A stretch of DNA of 64,000 nt from Candidatus Paracaedibacteraceae bacterium (GTDB taxonomy: Bacteria; Pseudomonadota; Alphaproteobacteria; Paracaedibacterales; Paracaedibacteraceae). Shown piece by piece: positions 53,526 through 61,500 of this stretch. Positions within the stretch are counted from its first letter, which is position 1; each line of letters starts with the position of its first letter. The stretch is from NCBI GenBank assembly GCA_019636035.1, contig JAHBYI010000001.1, forward strand, positions 861,508 to 925,507, in the 5' to 3' direction. The translations under genes were made by a program, and so were the position numbers. The notes under the pieces are model-generated. The model was not told where the DNA came from. It searched no databases and was given only the letters and a program-made list of their open reading frames with translations.

Positions 53526-54266
53526 TTACTCAATAACGTAGTCATGGCCTTGAGATTGGATCGTTTTGCAGATAGCTGCGACAGCGTGATTGATCATGTC
53601 CGGATCTGTGCCACGAACCACAAGGCTAACGCCCCATTTCCCGGGAGATAGAAAAGACGGATAGCTTCCGATCTCAACGGTGGTGTGGGTGTTCTGAATT
53701 TCTGCTAAGGGTTCGGCAATATCGTTTTCGAGAATATGGCTTTTTACGGTTATGGCGTGGAAGGTTTGTCCTATTTTGAGTGTTGGTATGATAACGTCAA
53801 ACATGGCTTGCATGACGGCTGGGATACCTGCAAGACAATAAACATTTTCAATCTGAAAACCAGGGGCGGCACTGACGGGATTTTTAATCAAAATACTGTC
53901 TTCCGGTACCATGGCCATTTTAAGGCGGGTTTCGTTCAATCGTTCGAGGTAATAGGTCTGTAGGATTTTGACTGCTTCAGCATTCGTATGGAGTTGTCGA
54001 TTAAACGCTTTGGCTATGCTGGCAGCTGTTATGTCGTCATGAGTAGCCCCAATGCCGCCCGTTGTGAAAACCTGATCATAACGTGTGGACAAAGCCTGTA
54101 TTGCTTCGATGATCATGGATTCAACATCAGGGATAATGCGAACTTCTGCTAAGGTAACCCCAATATCCCCCAATCGTTTTGCGATGAAATTAACGTTTGC
54201 GTCCTGGGTGCGTCCGGATAAAACTTCGTTGCCGATGATAAGAATAGCTGCGGTAGGATTTGTCAT
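53526..54266 (-). CDS. CinA-like / molybdopterin-binding domain protein
   Basis: The 246-residue protein consists of the MoCF/CinA N-terminal domain: AAILIIGNEVLSGRTQDANV, FTTGGIGATHDDITAASIAK, VPEDSILIKNPVSAAPGFQI and YCLAGIPAVMQAMFD. The amidase (PncC) C-terminal domain of full CinA is absent, so it is the short YfaY/MoaB-like form. Relatives hydrolyse ADP-ribose or act in nucleotide recycling; the role here is uncertain. Confidence 0.85.
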   Translation of the reverse strand: MTNPTAAILIIGNEVLSGRTQDANVNFIAKRLGDIGVTLAEVRIIPDVESMIIEAIQALSTRYDQVFTTGGIGATHDDITAASIAKAFNRQLHTNAEAVKILQTYYLERLNETRLKMAMVPEDSILIKNPVSAAPGFQIENVYCLAGIPAVMQAMFDVIIPTLKIGQTFHAITVKSHILENDIAEPLAEIQNTHTTVEIGSYPSFLSPGKWGVSLVVRGTDPDMINHAVAAICKTIQSQGHDYVIE

Positions 54267-54271
54267 GTTGT

Positions 54272-54577
54272 TTAGTCTCTAAGTGAGTTTTCTATGTCTT
54301 TTGGATTCTTGGAGATGGCGTACAGATAGGCCATGACGGCTTGATCTGGGTGGCGTCTGTTATGCTCCCAATTGCGAAGGGTGTATAAGTTAAATCCAAA
54401 ACGTGCTGCAAACTCTTCCTGTGTCATTTTTAAAGAGAGTCTAACTTCTCTGGGAGATATATCCTCGGGGATTTTAATTGCCTGGACTGTTTTATGTTGT
54501 GATGTACGAGATCCCGTTTTTTTGCTTTGTGCAAAATCAAGGGCTTCTTTCATGGATTCAATTAATCTGTTTGCCAT
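54272..54577 (-). CDS. higA: HigA-type antitoxin (helix-turn-helix)
   Basis: 101 residues. C-terminal XRE-like HTH: EVRLSLKMTQEEFAARFGFN and LYTLRNWEHNRRHPDQAVMA. N-terminal part is basic. Preceded by a HigB-like toxin gene and overlapping its stop region by a few bases, so the pair is toxin-first, as in HigBA. Autoregulation is inferred from family. Confidence 0.8.
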   Translation of the reverse strand: MANRLIESMKEALDFAQSKKTGSRTSQHKTVQAIKIPEDISPREVRLSLKMTQEEFAARFGFNLYTLRNWEHNRRHPDQAVMAYLYAISKNPKDIENSLRD

Positions 54578-54578
54578 T

Positions 54579-54923
54579 TTAAACTCCATAGGATTTCAGT
54601 AATTCATTAACTAACCAGTTAAGTTCTTTTTTATCAGAAGGGGATAAGTCTTCTTTTTTTGATTTTGTATAAATATCCAAAAGAAATAGAGGAACATTTT
54701 TAGAGTAAAAGAAGTATATAACTCTTGCTCCTCCTCGTTTTTCTTTCTTATTTGCTTGCCATCTTAGTTTCCTGATTCCTCGTAATCCTGGAATAACGTC
54801 TCCGGATTCGGGCGATGATGCCAAGTAAAGTTTGAGTTCATCTAATTCTTTGTCTGCTAAGGCACGCTCGGCCTCTTTGATAAAAATAGAAGTCTCAACA
54901 ATTGTAATGAGGTCAAATTCCAT
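54579..54923 (-). CDS. higB: RelE/HigB-type mRNA interferase toxin
   Basis: The 114-residue protein has the RelE-fold segments DLITIVETSIFIKEAERALA, SPESGDVIPGLRGIRKLRWQ, GARVIYFFYSKNVPLFLLDI and YTKSKKEDLSPSDKKELNWL (the pattern of HigB2/DUF1044 toxins with P-x-L-R-K-x-R and Y-x-K). All main blocks are present, so it is presumably functional. The antitoxin follows directly. Confidence 0.82.
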   Translation of the reverse strand: MEFDLITIVETSIFIKEAERALADKELDELKLYLASSPESGDVIPGLRGIRKLRWQANKKEKRGGARVIYFFYSKNVPLFLLDIYTKSKKEDLSPSDKKELNWLVNELLKSYGV

Positions 54924-55036
54924 AAATTAAGTATAGGTCAATGAATTACTAAGTCAATGGCTTATTTTATAAGGATTGAGATTTTTATGTTAAATATCGT
55001 AAGGTTAATCAACTTAACACAATAATAGATGGTTCT

Positions 55037-55735
55037 ATGAAATTTGAAAATCCCCTTGTGACAGGCAAATTAATTAAACGCTATAAACGGTTCTTGACGG
55101 ATGTGATGCTTGATTCGGGTGAGGTTGTAACGGCGCATTGTACTAGTACGGGTGCGATGTTGGGGTTGTTGAATGAAGGGGCTCGGGTCTGGTTGAGTCC
55201 TGCAACCAATCCGGAGCGTAAGCTAAAATATACGTGGGAGATGGTCGAAAGTGATGGGGTTAAGGTGGGTGTGAATACGTCTCATCCGAATAACTTGACT
55301 CAAGAAGCAATTGAGGCTGACCTTATTCCGGAGCTTACAGGGTATGCAAAGATCCGCCGAGAGGTTAAATACGGAACAAATTCGCGAATTGATTTATTGT
55401 TACAAGACGGAGCAAAACCGGATTGTTACGTAGAGGTTAAGAACGTTCACTTGCGCCGTGGTGTCCTTGTTGAGTTTCCGGATGCTGTGACTGAGAGAGG
55501 GGCTAAACATCTTAGGGAAATGGCGGAAATGGTCGCGCAGGGATATCGAGCTGCTATGGTTTATGTGGTGCAGCGAGATGATTGTGATCGCTTTAGCTTG
55601 GCAAAGGACATTGATCCGGTGTATGCTGCAACAGCTGCACACGTTTTTGCAGCGGGTGTTGAGGCTTATGCCTATGCCTGTGATATGCAAGACGATGGTA
55701 TAAGGCTGTACCGTAACCTAACAATAGATCTGTAA
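55037..55735 (+). CDS. sfsA: SfsA family DNA/RNA nuclease
   Basis: 232 residues: NPLVTGKLIKRYKRFLTDVM, VTAHCTSTGAMLGLLNEGAR, VWLSPATNPERKLKYTWEMV, VGVNTSHPNNLTQEAIEADL, the PD-(D/E)xK-like core SRIDLLLQDGAKPDCYVEVK and FPDAVTERGAKHLREMAEMV. Family members are annotated as sugar fermentation stimulation protein A or RNA/DNA nuclease. It lies one base before the RluA-like gene. Confidence 0.92.
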   Translation: MKFENPLVTGKLIKRYKRFLTDVMLDSGEVVTAHCTSTGAMLGLLNEGARVWLSPATNPERKLKYTWEMVESDGVKVGVNTSHPNNLTQEAIEADLIPELTGYAKIRREVKYGTNSRIDLLLQDGAKPDCYVEVKNVHLRRGVLVEFPDAVTERGAKHLREMAEMVAQGYRAAMVYVVQRDDCDRFSLAKDIDPVYAATAAHVFAAGVEAYAYACDMQDDGIRLYRNLTIDL

Positions 55736-55736
55736 A

Positions 55737-56417
55737 ATGACCTTAAACCTGCAAGACTTGATTCTCTATCGCGATGCGATGATTTTGATCATCAATAAAC
55801 CAAAAGGCTATGCCGTTCATAAAGGGAAGGGGCGCAAGCCTAATCTTGAGGATTATTTCCATCAACTGCAGTTTGGATTACCGAATCCGCCGGGGCTAGG
55901 GCATCGTTTGGATGCGTCGACAAGTGGTTGCTTGGTTTTTGGACGACATGCAAAGGCACTGCGTCGTTTAGGTGTTTTATTCAGTAGCGGCCAAATTAAA
56001 AAGACCTATTGGGCGATTGTCAAGGGGCATTTACCACAAGAATCAGGTGTTATTGATTTGCCACTAGCCAAGATGAACGATCGCAAGAGTAATTGGTGGA
56101 TGAAGGTTGATCCAAACGGGCAACGTGCCGTCACAGAGTACAAAGTTTTGGGTAAAACAGCCGAACATAGCTATGTAGCATTAAGCCCCATTACAGGGCG
56201 TACGCACCAATTGCGTGTTCATCTCGAGGCTTTGGGTTGCCCGATTGTCGGTGATCCTGTTTATGGACGAGAAACGCCGGATCTTGATGATGATTATCTG
56301 CACTTATTGGCACGATCCATTGAGATTCCCTTGTACCCGAAAAAAGATCCGATTTGTGTGACGGCTCCTGTTCCGGGGCATATGTTGGCATTGATGAAGA
56401 CGTTTGATATTCATTAA
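55737..56417 (+). CDS. RluA-family pseudouridine synthase
   Basis: The 226-residue enzyme converts uridine in rRNA or tRNA to pseudouridine. Features: ILIINKPKGYAVHKGKGRKP, GLGHRLDASTSGCLVFGRHA (H-R-L-D with catalytic Asp), SPITGRTHQLRVHLEALGCP and GDPVYGRE. It has no N-terminal S4 domain, as in RluC/TruC-like short forms. One base after sfsA and probably in the same transcript. Target site unknown. Confidence 0.9.
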   Translation: MTLNLQDLILYRDAMILIINKPKGYAVHKGKGRKPNLEDYFHQLQFGLPNPPGLGHRLDASTSGCLVFGRHAKALRRLGVLFSSGQIKKTYWAIVKGHLPQESGVIDLPLAKMNDRKSNWWMKVDPNGQRAVTEYKVLGKTAEHSYVALSPITGRTHQLRVHLEALGCPIVGDPVYGRETPDLDDDYLHLLARSIEIPLYPKKDPICVTAPVPGHMLALMKTFDIH

Positions 56418-56489
56418 TTTGAGTTTCTTTGAGATCACTCCAACGTGTGTTACTCTAGGGTTAGAGTTTCGAGGGAAAGAAAAATTATC

Positions 56490-57611
56490 ATGAAAATTGT
56501 TGTGCTCAAGGAAACTGCGGCTCATGAAGCCCGTGTGTCTTTAACGCCCGAGGTCACTAAGAAGTTGGTTGACCAAGGTCATGCCGTCTTTGTTGACAAA
56601 GATGCTGGTAAATCAGCGGGGTTTGTTGATGCTGATTATACAAAATCAGGGGCAACGATTGTCAAAGATCTTGGCAAAGAGTTGGCGGATGCTGATGTTG
56701 TTACCAGTGTTGTTTTTGATGGCGTTGAGAAACTTAAGGGAGCACGAGACAATACTGTTTTAATCTCAATGATTAAACCCTATCAAAATGACAAAGCTTT
56801 AAAAGATCTGGCTAAGAAAAAAATCACAAGTCTTGCCCTGGAATTTATTCCGCGTATCTCGCGAGCACAGGCTATGGATGTTTTGTCATCCCAGGCGAAC
56901 CTGGCCGGATACAAGGCAGTCGTTGATGCAGCGGCTGAGTTTGGCCGTGCTATGCCTATGATGATGACAGCAGCAGGAACGATCCCTCCGGCGCGTGTCT
57001 TGATTTTGGGAGCCGGTGTTGCGGGACTTCAAGCGATTGCAACGGCTAAGCGGATGGGAGCAATTGTCAGTGCTTTTGACGTGCGGCCTGCGGTTAAAGA
57101 ACAAGTTGAAAGCCTTGGTGCTGCTTTTGTTGAGGTTGAGGCTGAGGAGTCAGGTGATGGTGTTGGCGGTTATGCCAAAGAAATGAGCGATGACTATAAA
57201 AAACGCCAGTCTGAAAAGTTAGCTGAAGTCATTGCAAACCAAGATATTATCGTGACAACGGCTCTTATCCCTGGGAAGCCGGCTCCTGTATTGGTTACAG
57301 CGGATATGGTTAAATCCATGAAAGAAGGCTCAATCATTTATGATTTAGCTGTGGAAAATGGTGGGAACTGTGAGTTATCTGAATTTGGTAAAACGGTGAC
57401 AAAGCATGGTGTCCGTATTTTTGGTTATCCAAATGTGCCAAGCCGTATCGCCTATGATGCCAGCAGTGTTTTTGCCCGGAACATCTTGAATCTTTTGAAG
57501 ATTATGGTTGATGGCGATGGGGCTGTTGTTTTGAATTTTGACGATGAAATTATTAAGGGGTGTTGTTTAACCCATGATGGTGCTATCGTTCACCCCAATT
57601 TTGTTAAATAA
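56490..57611 (+). CDS. pntAA: NAD(P) transhydrogenase subunit alpha part 1
   Basis: The 373-residue NAD(H)-binding subunit begins MKIVVLKETAAHEARVSLTP and contains VLILGAGVAGLQAIATAKRM (the dinucleotide fold), KRMGAIVSAFDVRPAVKEQV, GGYAKEMSDDYKKRQSEKLA and a C-terminal DLAVENGGNCELSEFG. The start is set at 56490 since family proteins begin in this way; the longer frame (56445) adds unlike residues. The transhydrogenase makes NADPH with the proton gradient. Confidence 0.96.
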   Translation: MKIVVLKETAAHEARVSLTPEVTKKLVDQGHAVFVDKDAGKSAGFVDADYTKSGATIVKDLGKELADADVVTSVVFDGVEKLKGARDNTVLISMIKPYQNDKALKDLAKKKITSLALEFIPRISRAQAMDVLSSQANLAGYKAVVDAAAEFGRAMPMMMTAAGTIPPARVLILGAGVAGLQAIATAKRMGAIVSAFDVRPAVKEQVESLGAAFVEVEAEESGDGVGGYAKEMSDDYKKRQSEKLAEVIANQDIIVTTALIPGKPAPVLVTADMVKSMKEGSIIYDLAVENGGNCELSEFGKTVTKHGVRIFGYPNVPSRIAYDASSVFARNILNLLKIMVDGDGAVVLNFDDEIIKGCCLTHDGAIVHPNFVK

Positions 57612-57623
57612 GTGAGGTTATCT

Positions 57624-58031
57624 ATGGATGTAAATTCCTTAATTGAGCGGATGGAAAAGCTCAAAGTTGCTGTGGCGGAAATCAATAACCATGCCAATAA
57701 AGTCGAAGCGTCATTGCGCCAAATGGTACAGAATACCGATGTGGCACCAACAGATCCCTTTGTCATGGGATTAACCGTTTTTGCCTTGGCCTGTTTCGTT
57801 GGCTATTACGTCGTCTGGAAAGTAACGCCGGCCTTGCATTCCCCGCTTATGGCGGTGACCAATGCGATCTCTAGCGTGATCATTGTCGGTGCTATTGTCG
57901 CAGCCGGCCCTGTTGAAATGGGAACGTCGGCGTTCTTTGGTTTCTTAGCTGTGACGTTGGCGTCAGTCAATATCTTTGGCGGGTTTATGGTAACGCAACG
58001 CATGCTTGACATGTTTTCAAAAAGCAAATAG
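57624..58031 (+). CDS. pntAB: NAD(P) transhydrogenase subunit alpha part 2
   Basis: The 135-residue membrane part: a soluble N-terminus ([18 protein letters not shown]), then helices [40 protein letters not shown] and [20 protein letters not shown]. The start 57624 (MDVNS) follows GAGG at about 57614; GTG at 57612 is less likely. This split alpha subunit is found in Rhodospirillum and many alphaproteobacteria. Confidence 0.94.
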   Translation: MDVNSLIERMEKLKVAVAEINNHANKVEASLRQMVQNTDVAPTDPFVMGLTVFALACFVGYYVVWKVTPALHSPLMAVTNAISSVIIVGAIVAAGPVEMGTSAFFGFLAVTLASVNIFGGFMVTQRMLDMFSKSK

Positions 58032-58044
58032 ATAGGAGCATCTT

Positions 58045-59442
58045 ATGAGTGCAAGTTTTTCTTCATTTTTGTATTTGATTTCTGCTATTTGCTTTATTTT
58101 GGCGTTGAAGGGATTATCTTCTGCTAAGACATCGCGTGCAGGGAATATGTACGGTATGGTTGGTATGGCTGTTGCCATTCTCACAACGATTTTATCACCG
58201 TCCGTTGCTAGCTATAGCTATATCTTGCTCGGGCTTGTTGTCGGTGGGGGCGTTGGTTTTGTCATTGCCAAGCGCATTCAAATGACGGCATTGCCACAAT
58301 TAGTTGCAGGATTCCACAGTTTTGTCGGGTTAGCCGCTGTGTTTGTTGCGGCTTCTGCTTTGTTATCGCCCGCTGCTTTTGGTATTGGGATTGAGGGCGC
58401 GGTTCATACGTCAAGTTTAATTGAAATGGGACTGGGATCTGCCATTGGTGCGATCACCTTTTCAGGCTCGCTTATTGCTTTTGGCAAATTGCAAGGACTG
58501 ATTGGTGGTAAGCCATTGTCTTTTAAAGGGCAACATCAACTGAATGCTATCTTAGGTGGATTGATTATCCTGTTAATCGCAGGATTTGTTGGCAGCCAAT
58601 CTCATTTTATGTTTTGGGCTTTAACGTTCGTTGCCTTAGCCCTTGGGTTTCTCTTGATTCTGCCGATTGGTGGTGCGGATATGCCGGTTGTGGTTTCTAT
58701 GTTGAACTCTTATTCCGGTTGGGCTGCTGCTGGTATTGGTTTTACCTTGAATAACCATTTGTTGATTATCACAGGAGCCTTGGTCGGTGCATCAGGTGCG
58801 ATTCTAAGCTATATTATGTGCAAGGGAATGAATCGATCGATCGTCAGTGTTATCCTGGGTGGTTTCGGTGCAGAAGCAACAGCCTCGGGTGGTGCATCAG
58901 CATCCCATGAAGATCGCCCCGTCAAGGTGAGCGGGTCTGAGGATGCAGCCTTTATGCTATCCAATGCACGATCTGTTGTGATTGTCCCCGGGTACGGTAT
59001 GGCGGTTGCGCAAGCTCAACATGCTTTGCGTGAAATGGCGGATATGTTGAAAAAGGCTGGTGTCAAAGTGCGCTATGCAATTCATCCGGTTGCGGGTCGT
59101 ATGCCGGGGCATATGAATGTCCTGTTGGCCGAGGCCAATGTTCCTTATGATGATGTCTTAGAGTTGGAAGATATTAACTCTGACTTTGGGACAACGGATG
59201 TGGCCTTTGTGATCGGGGCGAATGACATCACCAACCCGGCAGCCAAGACAGACAAGTCATCACCGATTTATGGGATGCCGATTCTGGATGTGGAAAAGGC
59301 TAAGACAGTCCTATTTGTTAAGCGATCCTTGGCATCCGGTTACGCGGGTGTCGACAATGATTTATTCTATCGTGACAATACTTTTATGGTGTTGGGAGAT
59401 GCGAAAAAAGTCTGTGAAGAGATTGTAAAATCCATGGATTAA
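58045..59442 (+). CDS. pntB: NAD(P) transhydrogenase subunit beta
   Basis: The 465-residue membrane and NADP(H)-binding subunit: FLYLISAICFILALKGLSSA, GGGVGFVIAKRIQMTALPQL, VAGFHSFVGLAAVFVAAS, and C-terminal dIII with SVVIVPGYGMAVAQAQHALR, AIHPVAGRMPGHMNVLLAEA, IGANDITNPAAKTDKSSPIY. Third gene of the pntAA-AB-B operon, ended by a terminator. Confidence 0.97.
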   Translation: MSASFSSFLYLISAICFILALKGLSSAKTSRAGNMYGMVGMAVAILTTILSPSVASYSYILLGLVVGGGVGFVIAKRIQMTALPQLVAGFHSFVGLAAVFVAASALLSPAAFGIGIEGAVHTSSLIEMGLGSAIGAITFSGSLIAFGKLQGLIGGKPLSFKGQHQLNAILGGLIILLIAGFVGSQSHFMFWALTFVALALGFLLILPIGGADMPVVVSMLNSYSGWAAAGIGFTLNNHLLIITGALVGASGAILSYIMCKGMNRSIVSVILGGFGAEATASGGASASHEDRPVKVSGSEDAAFMLSNARSVVIVPGYGMAVAQAQHALREMADMLKKAGVKVRYAIHPVAGRMPGHMNVLLAEANVPYDDVLELEDINSDFGTTDVAFVIGANDITNPAAKTDKSSPIYGMPILDVEKAKTVLFVKRSLASGYAGVDNDLFYRDNTFMVLGDAKKVCEEIVKSMD

Positions 59443-59466
59443 AAAAGGGGCGGAAGCCCTTTTTTT
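59441..59466 (+). terminator. terminator of the pnt operon
   Basis: AAAAAAGGGGC-GGAA-GCCCTTTTTT directly after the pntB stop codon. Stem of eleven pairs ending in T-run. Confidence 0.9.
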
Positions 59467-59931
59467 AATATTCAATTTTGATTTTAATCACCTTGATCAT
59501 AGAACTCTATTAAGACTTCCAATCCATTAATGTGTGTCGATATTGCTGATCGGTATTTTCGTGATAGGCGGTTCTCTATATCACGTCGTATTAAGAAACT
59601 GAGGTATTTATCTTGTCTTATTAGCCCATCGTAGTCTTTTGCTGGGAATGGGGAAAGGCCGCCACCATATACCATAGGATAGGCGAAACGTGTTTTACTT
59701 AACCTAGGTAGATATCTAAGTGGCTATCTGTTGGTGCTGTATTCTCATCAAGTTCTATTGCCGATACCTGAATCTCATCCATTCTTTTGTCTTTTTGATG
59801 GAAATCAGTCTTATATTTTTTGTGAGGATTCAATTTCAGGGCGCGTTTTTAGGGTAATTAGAGACATTGCAAAACAGGGGTAATTTGCATTACCCCTGTT
59901 TTCATAGAGTCAATTTGAATGACTATATTCT
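59443..59931. other. non-coding stretch with small ORF remnants
   Basis: 489 bases between pntB and rplT. It holds the pnt terminator, a weak minus-strand ORF (59484-59675, MVYGGGLSPFPAKDYDGLIR start) and a minus-strand frame 59704-59850 encoding KTDFHQKDKRMDEIQVSAIE and ending DSHLDIYLG. These sit in different frames and may be fragments of a lost gene; they are not supported as genes. The rplT terminator closes the stretch. Confidence 0.45.
59871..59902 (-). terminator. terminator of rplT
   Basis: AAAACAGGGGTAAT-GCAA-ATTACCCCTGTTTT, a 14-pair perfect hairpin about 30 bases past the rplT stop on the minus strand. Confidence 0.85.
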
Positions 59932-60291
59932 TTATTTCGCCAAAGTCTTTTGAACTTTTTCAACAATGGACTTGAATGTTTCTGGGTTGGACATTGCCAA
60001 ACCTGCCAAAACTTTACGATCCATGTCGATGCCGGCCTTGATCAATCCACCCATAAAGGTTGAATAGTTCAAGCCATATTCCCGAACACCAGCGTTAATA
60101 CGTTGAATCCACAAAGCGCGGAATGTCCGTTTCTTCGCGCGACGGTCGCGGTATGCATACTGCAAACCCTTTTCAACGCGTTGAATTGCCGGACGGAAAC
60201 AGGTACCGCTTCTACCGCGATAACCCTTGGCCATCTTAATTATTTTTTTGTGACGAGCGTGTGTTGTTACACCTCTTTTGACGCGTGCCAT
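59932..60291 (-). CDS. rplT: 50S ribosomal protein L20
   Basis: 119 residues: [80 protein letters not shown] and [21 protein letters not shown]20 is an early assembly protein of the 50S. It follows rpmI, with 19 bases between. Confidence 0.97.
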   Translation of the reverse strand: MARVKRGVTTHARHKKIIKMAKGYRGRSGTCFRPAIQRVEKGLQYAYRDRRAKKRTFRALWIQRINAGVREYGLNYSTFMGGLIKAGIDMDRKVLAGLAMSNPETFKSIVEKVQKTLAK

Positions 60292-60310
60292 AGTTTGTTC
60301 TCCCTAAAAA

Positions 60311-60508
60311 TTAAACGTGAAAATAAAAGGTACGAACTTTTTTGGCGAAGCTTTCATTCATAATCGCTGTCCCGCGGGCATTGCGAATGAACTTATTGGA
60401 ACGCTTACGCATACCGTGACGCTTACCAGCTTGGCCCATTTTAACCTTGCCGGACGCTGTGAGCCTAAAACGCTTTTTTGCGCTGCTCTTTGTTTTCATC
60501 TTGGGCAT
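60311..60508 (-). CDS. rpmI: 50S ribosomal protein L35
   Basis: 65 residues from ATG 60508: [40 protein letters not shown] and so on. The frame is open further upstream to 60631 but L35 proteins start MPKMKT. infC, often the neighbour upstream, is not in this window; the next gene upstream is an unrelated HEPN toxin. Confidence 0.96.
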   Translation of the reverse strand: MPKMKTKSSAKKRFRLTASGKVKMGQAGKRHGMRKRSNKFIRNARGTAIMNESFAKKVRTFYFHV

Positions 60509-60595
60509 TTTGTACTCTCTTATGCTTAAGTTAATGTTTTGTGTTTTGGCATGCCCGACAGTACTCTTAAAGCCTATCTCGCCTAGACACAATAA

Positions 60596-60660
60596 TATAG
60601 CCGATCCTGATAACTCAGTTAAATAGTCCACTTATACTGAATTAACCGGCTCTAGCTATA
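60596..60660. repeat. 65-bp inverted-repeat element with TATAGC ends
   Basis: TATAGCCGATCCTGATAACT ... ACCGGCTCTAGCTATA: ends inverted (TATAGC / GCTATA; GCCG / CGGC). It may be a variant of family A or B; homology to 17480-17511 (TATAGCCGAATTAAAG, CATAGTC) is suggestive only. Confidence 0.5.
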
Positions 60661-60718
60661 CCCAGTGACCTGAGTATCCTCTATATATACATGATTTTCC
60701 TTGAAAATAAAAGAAAAT

Positions 60719-61186
60719 TTACGCTAGATTATCGCGTTTGGCAGCGAGCATTTCTAGGTCAGTGATTGCTTTGATTAGAATTGACGATTTATCATAGGCT
60801 TGATTGAGGTATTCAGCTGTTAGGCCTGGTGCATTTGGATACTCATGTGCTAGATGATTGCGAAGCGTTTTCAGTTCTATCCATGTTTGAACGCTGTCGA
60901 TTATCTTTAGCTTTTCAAGTTTGTTGAGTCGATCAATATATGTTTGCCGATCAGATCCTTCACCAATATAGTTCAGAACTTCTGGTATTATTTTTGCGCC
61001 TAGTAAATCCTGGAGTTTAGCAAATCGCGAAATTAAAACTTCCCAGTGAGAGAAAATTTTATCCTCTAAATTACTGGCCCTATTAGGGGTTAGAGGGTAA
61101 TTTTGCTTGATTTGCTCTTTACTGTGTTCAATCCGTTTTTGATGAATTCTGGCTGTCTCGAAGAAAAGATTGAGTAATGTATTCAT
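60719..61186 (-). CDS. HEPN-type toxin partner (HepT-like)
   Basis: The 155-residue all-helical protein has the HEPN ribonuclease signature LRNHLAHEYP (R-x4-H: RNHLAH) near residue 108-113. Other segments: LFFETARIHQKRIEHSKEQI and EDKIFSHWEVLISRFAKLQD. HEPN partner of MNT nucleotidyltransferases in type VII-like systems, where MNT modifies and inactivates HEPN RNase. It overlaps the MNT gene by four bases (ATGA). Confidence 0.8.
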   Translation of the reverse strand: MNTLLNLFFETARIHQKRIEHSKEQIKQNYPLTPNRASNLEDKIFSHWEVLISRFAKLQDLLGAKIIPEVLNYIGEGSDRQTYIDRLNKLEKLKIIDSVQTWIELKTLRNHLAHEYPNAPGLTAEYLNQAYDKSSILIKAITDLEMLAAKRDNLA

Positions 61187-61488
61187 AGGAGCGAAATACC
61201 TGTTTCTTTTGCAATTTGATATATCTGTAGTTCGGTATGATCATGCACGAGATTGAGAACAATATCAATGCGTTGCTCTCCGATAAGAATCATAAGATCT
61301 GCATCAAATCGGATTTTTGCTTGAACCGCATCTTTGGCAGAGAGTTCAGTTTCTACGTATAAATCAATATCTCCCCCTTTGCGGGTATCATCAACGCGAG
61401 ATCCAAATAACCAGAGATGATCATTGGGGGTAAAGTGTTTTTTAAAGCTAAGTTTAATGCTAGACAACTCTTGTTCGGATAAACGCAT
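61183..61488 (-). CDS. MNT-type minimal nucleotidyltransferase (antitoxin)
   Basis: 101 residues with LWLFGSRVDDTRKGGDIDLY, the nucleotidyltransferase core G-S-R-x(n)-G-x-D-x-D-L. The second half (ADLMILIGEQRIDIVLNLVH) has the third acidic residue D in DIV. Precedes and overlaps the HEPN gene, forming an MNT-HEPN toxin-antitoxin pair. Full catalytic set is present. Confidence 0.85.
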   Translation of the reverse strand: MRLSEQELSSIKLSFKKHFTPNDHLWLFGSRVDDTRKGGDIDLYVETELSAKDAVQAKIRFDADLMILIGEQRIDIVLNLVHDHTELQIYQIAKETGISLL

Positions 61489-61500
61489 ATTTTCTTTCCC

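Noticed and set aside
59484..59675. 63-codon minus-strand ORF after pntB
   Set aside because: No ribosome binding site or recognised similarity; could be a remnant, so it is described only within the non-coding stretch.
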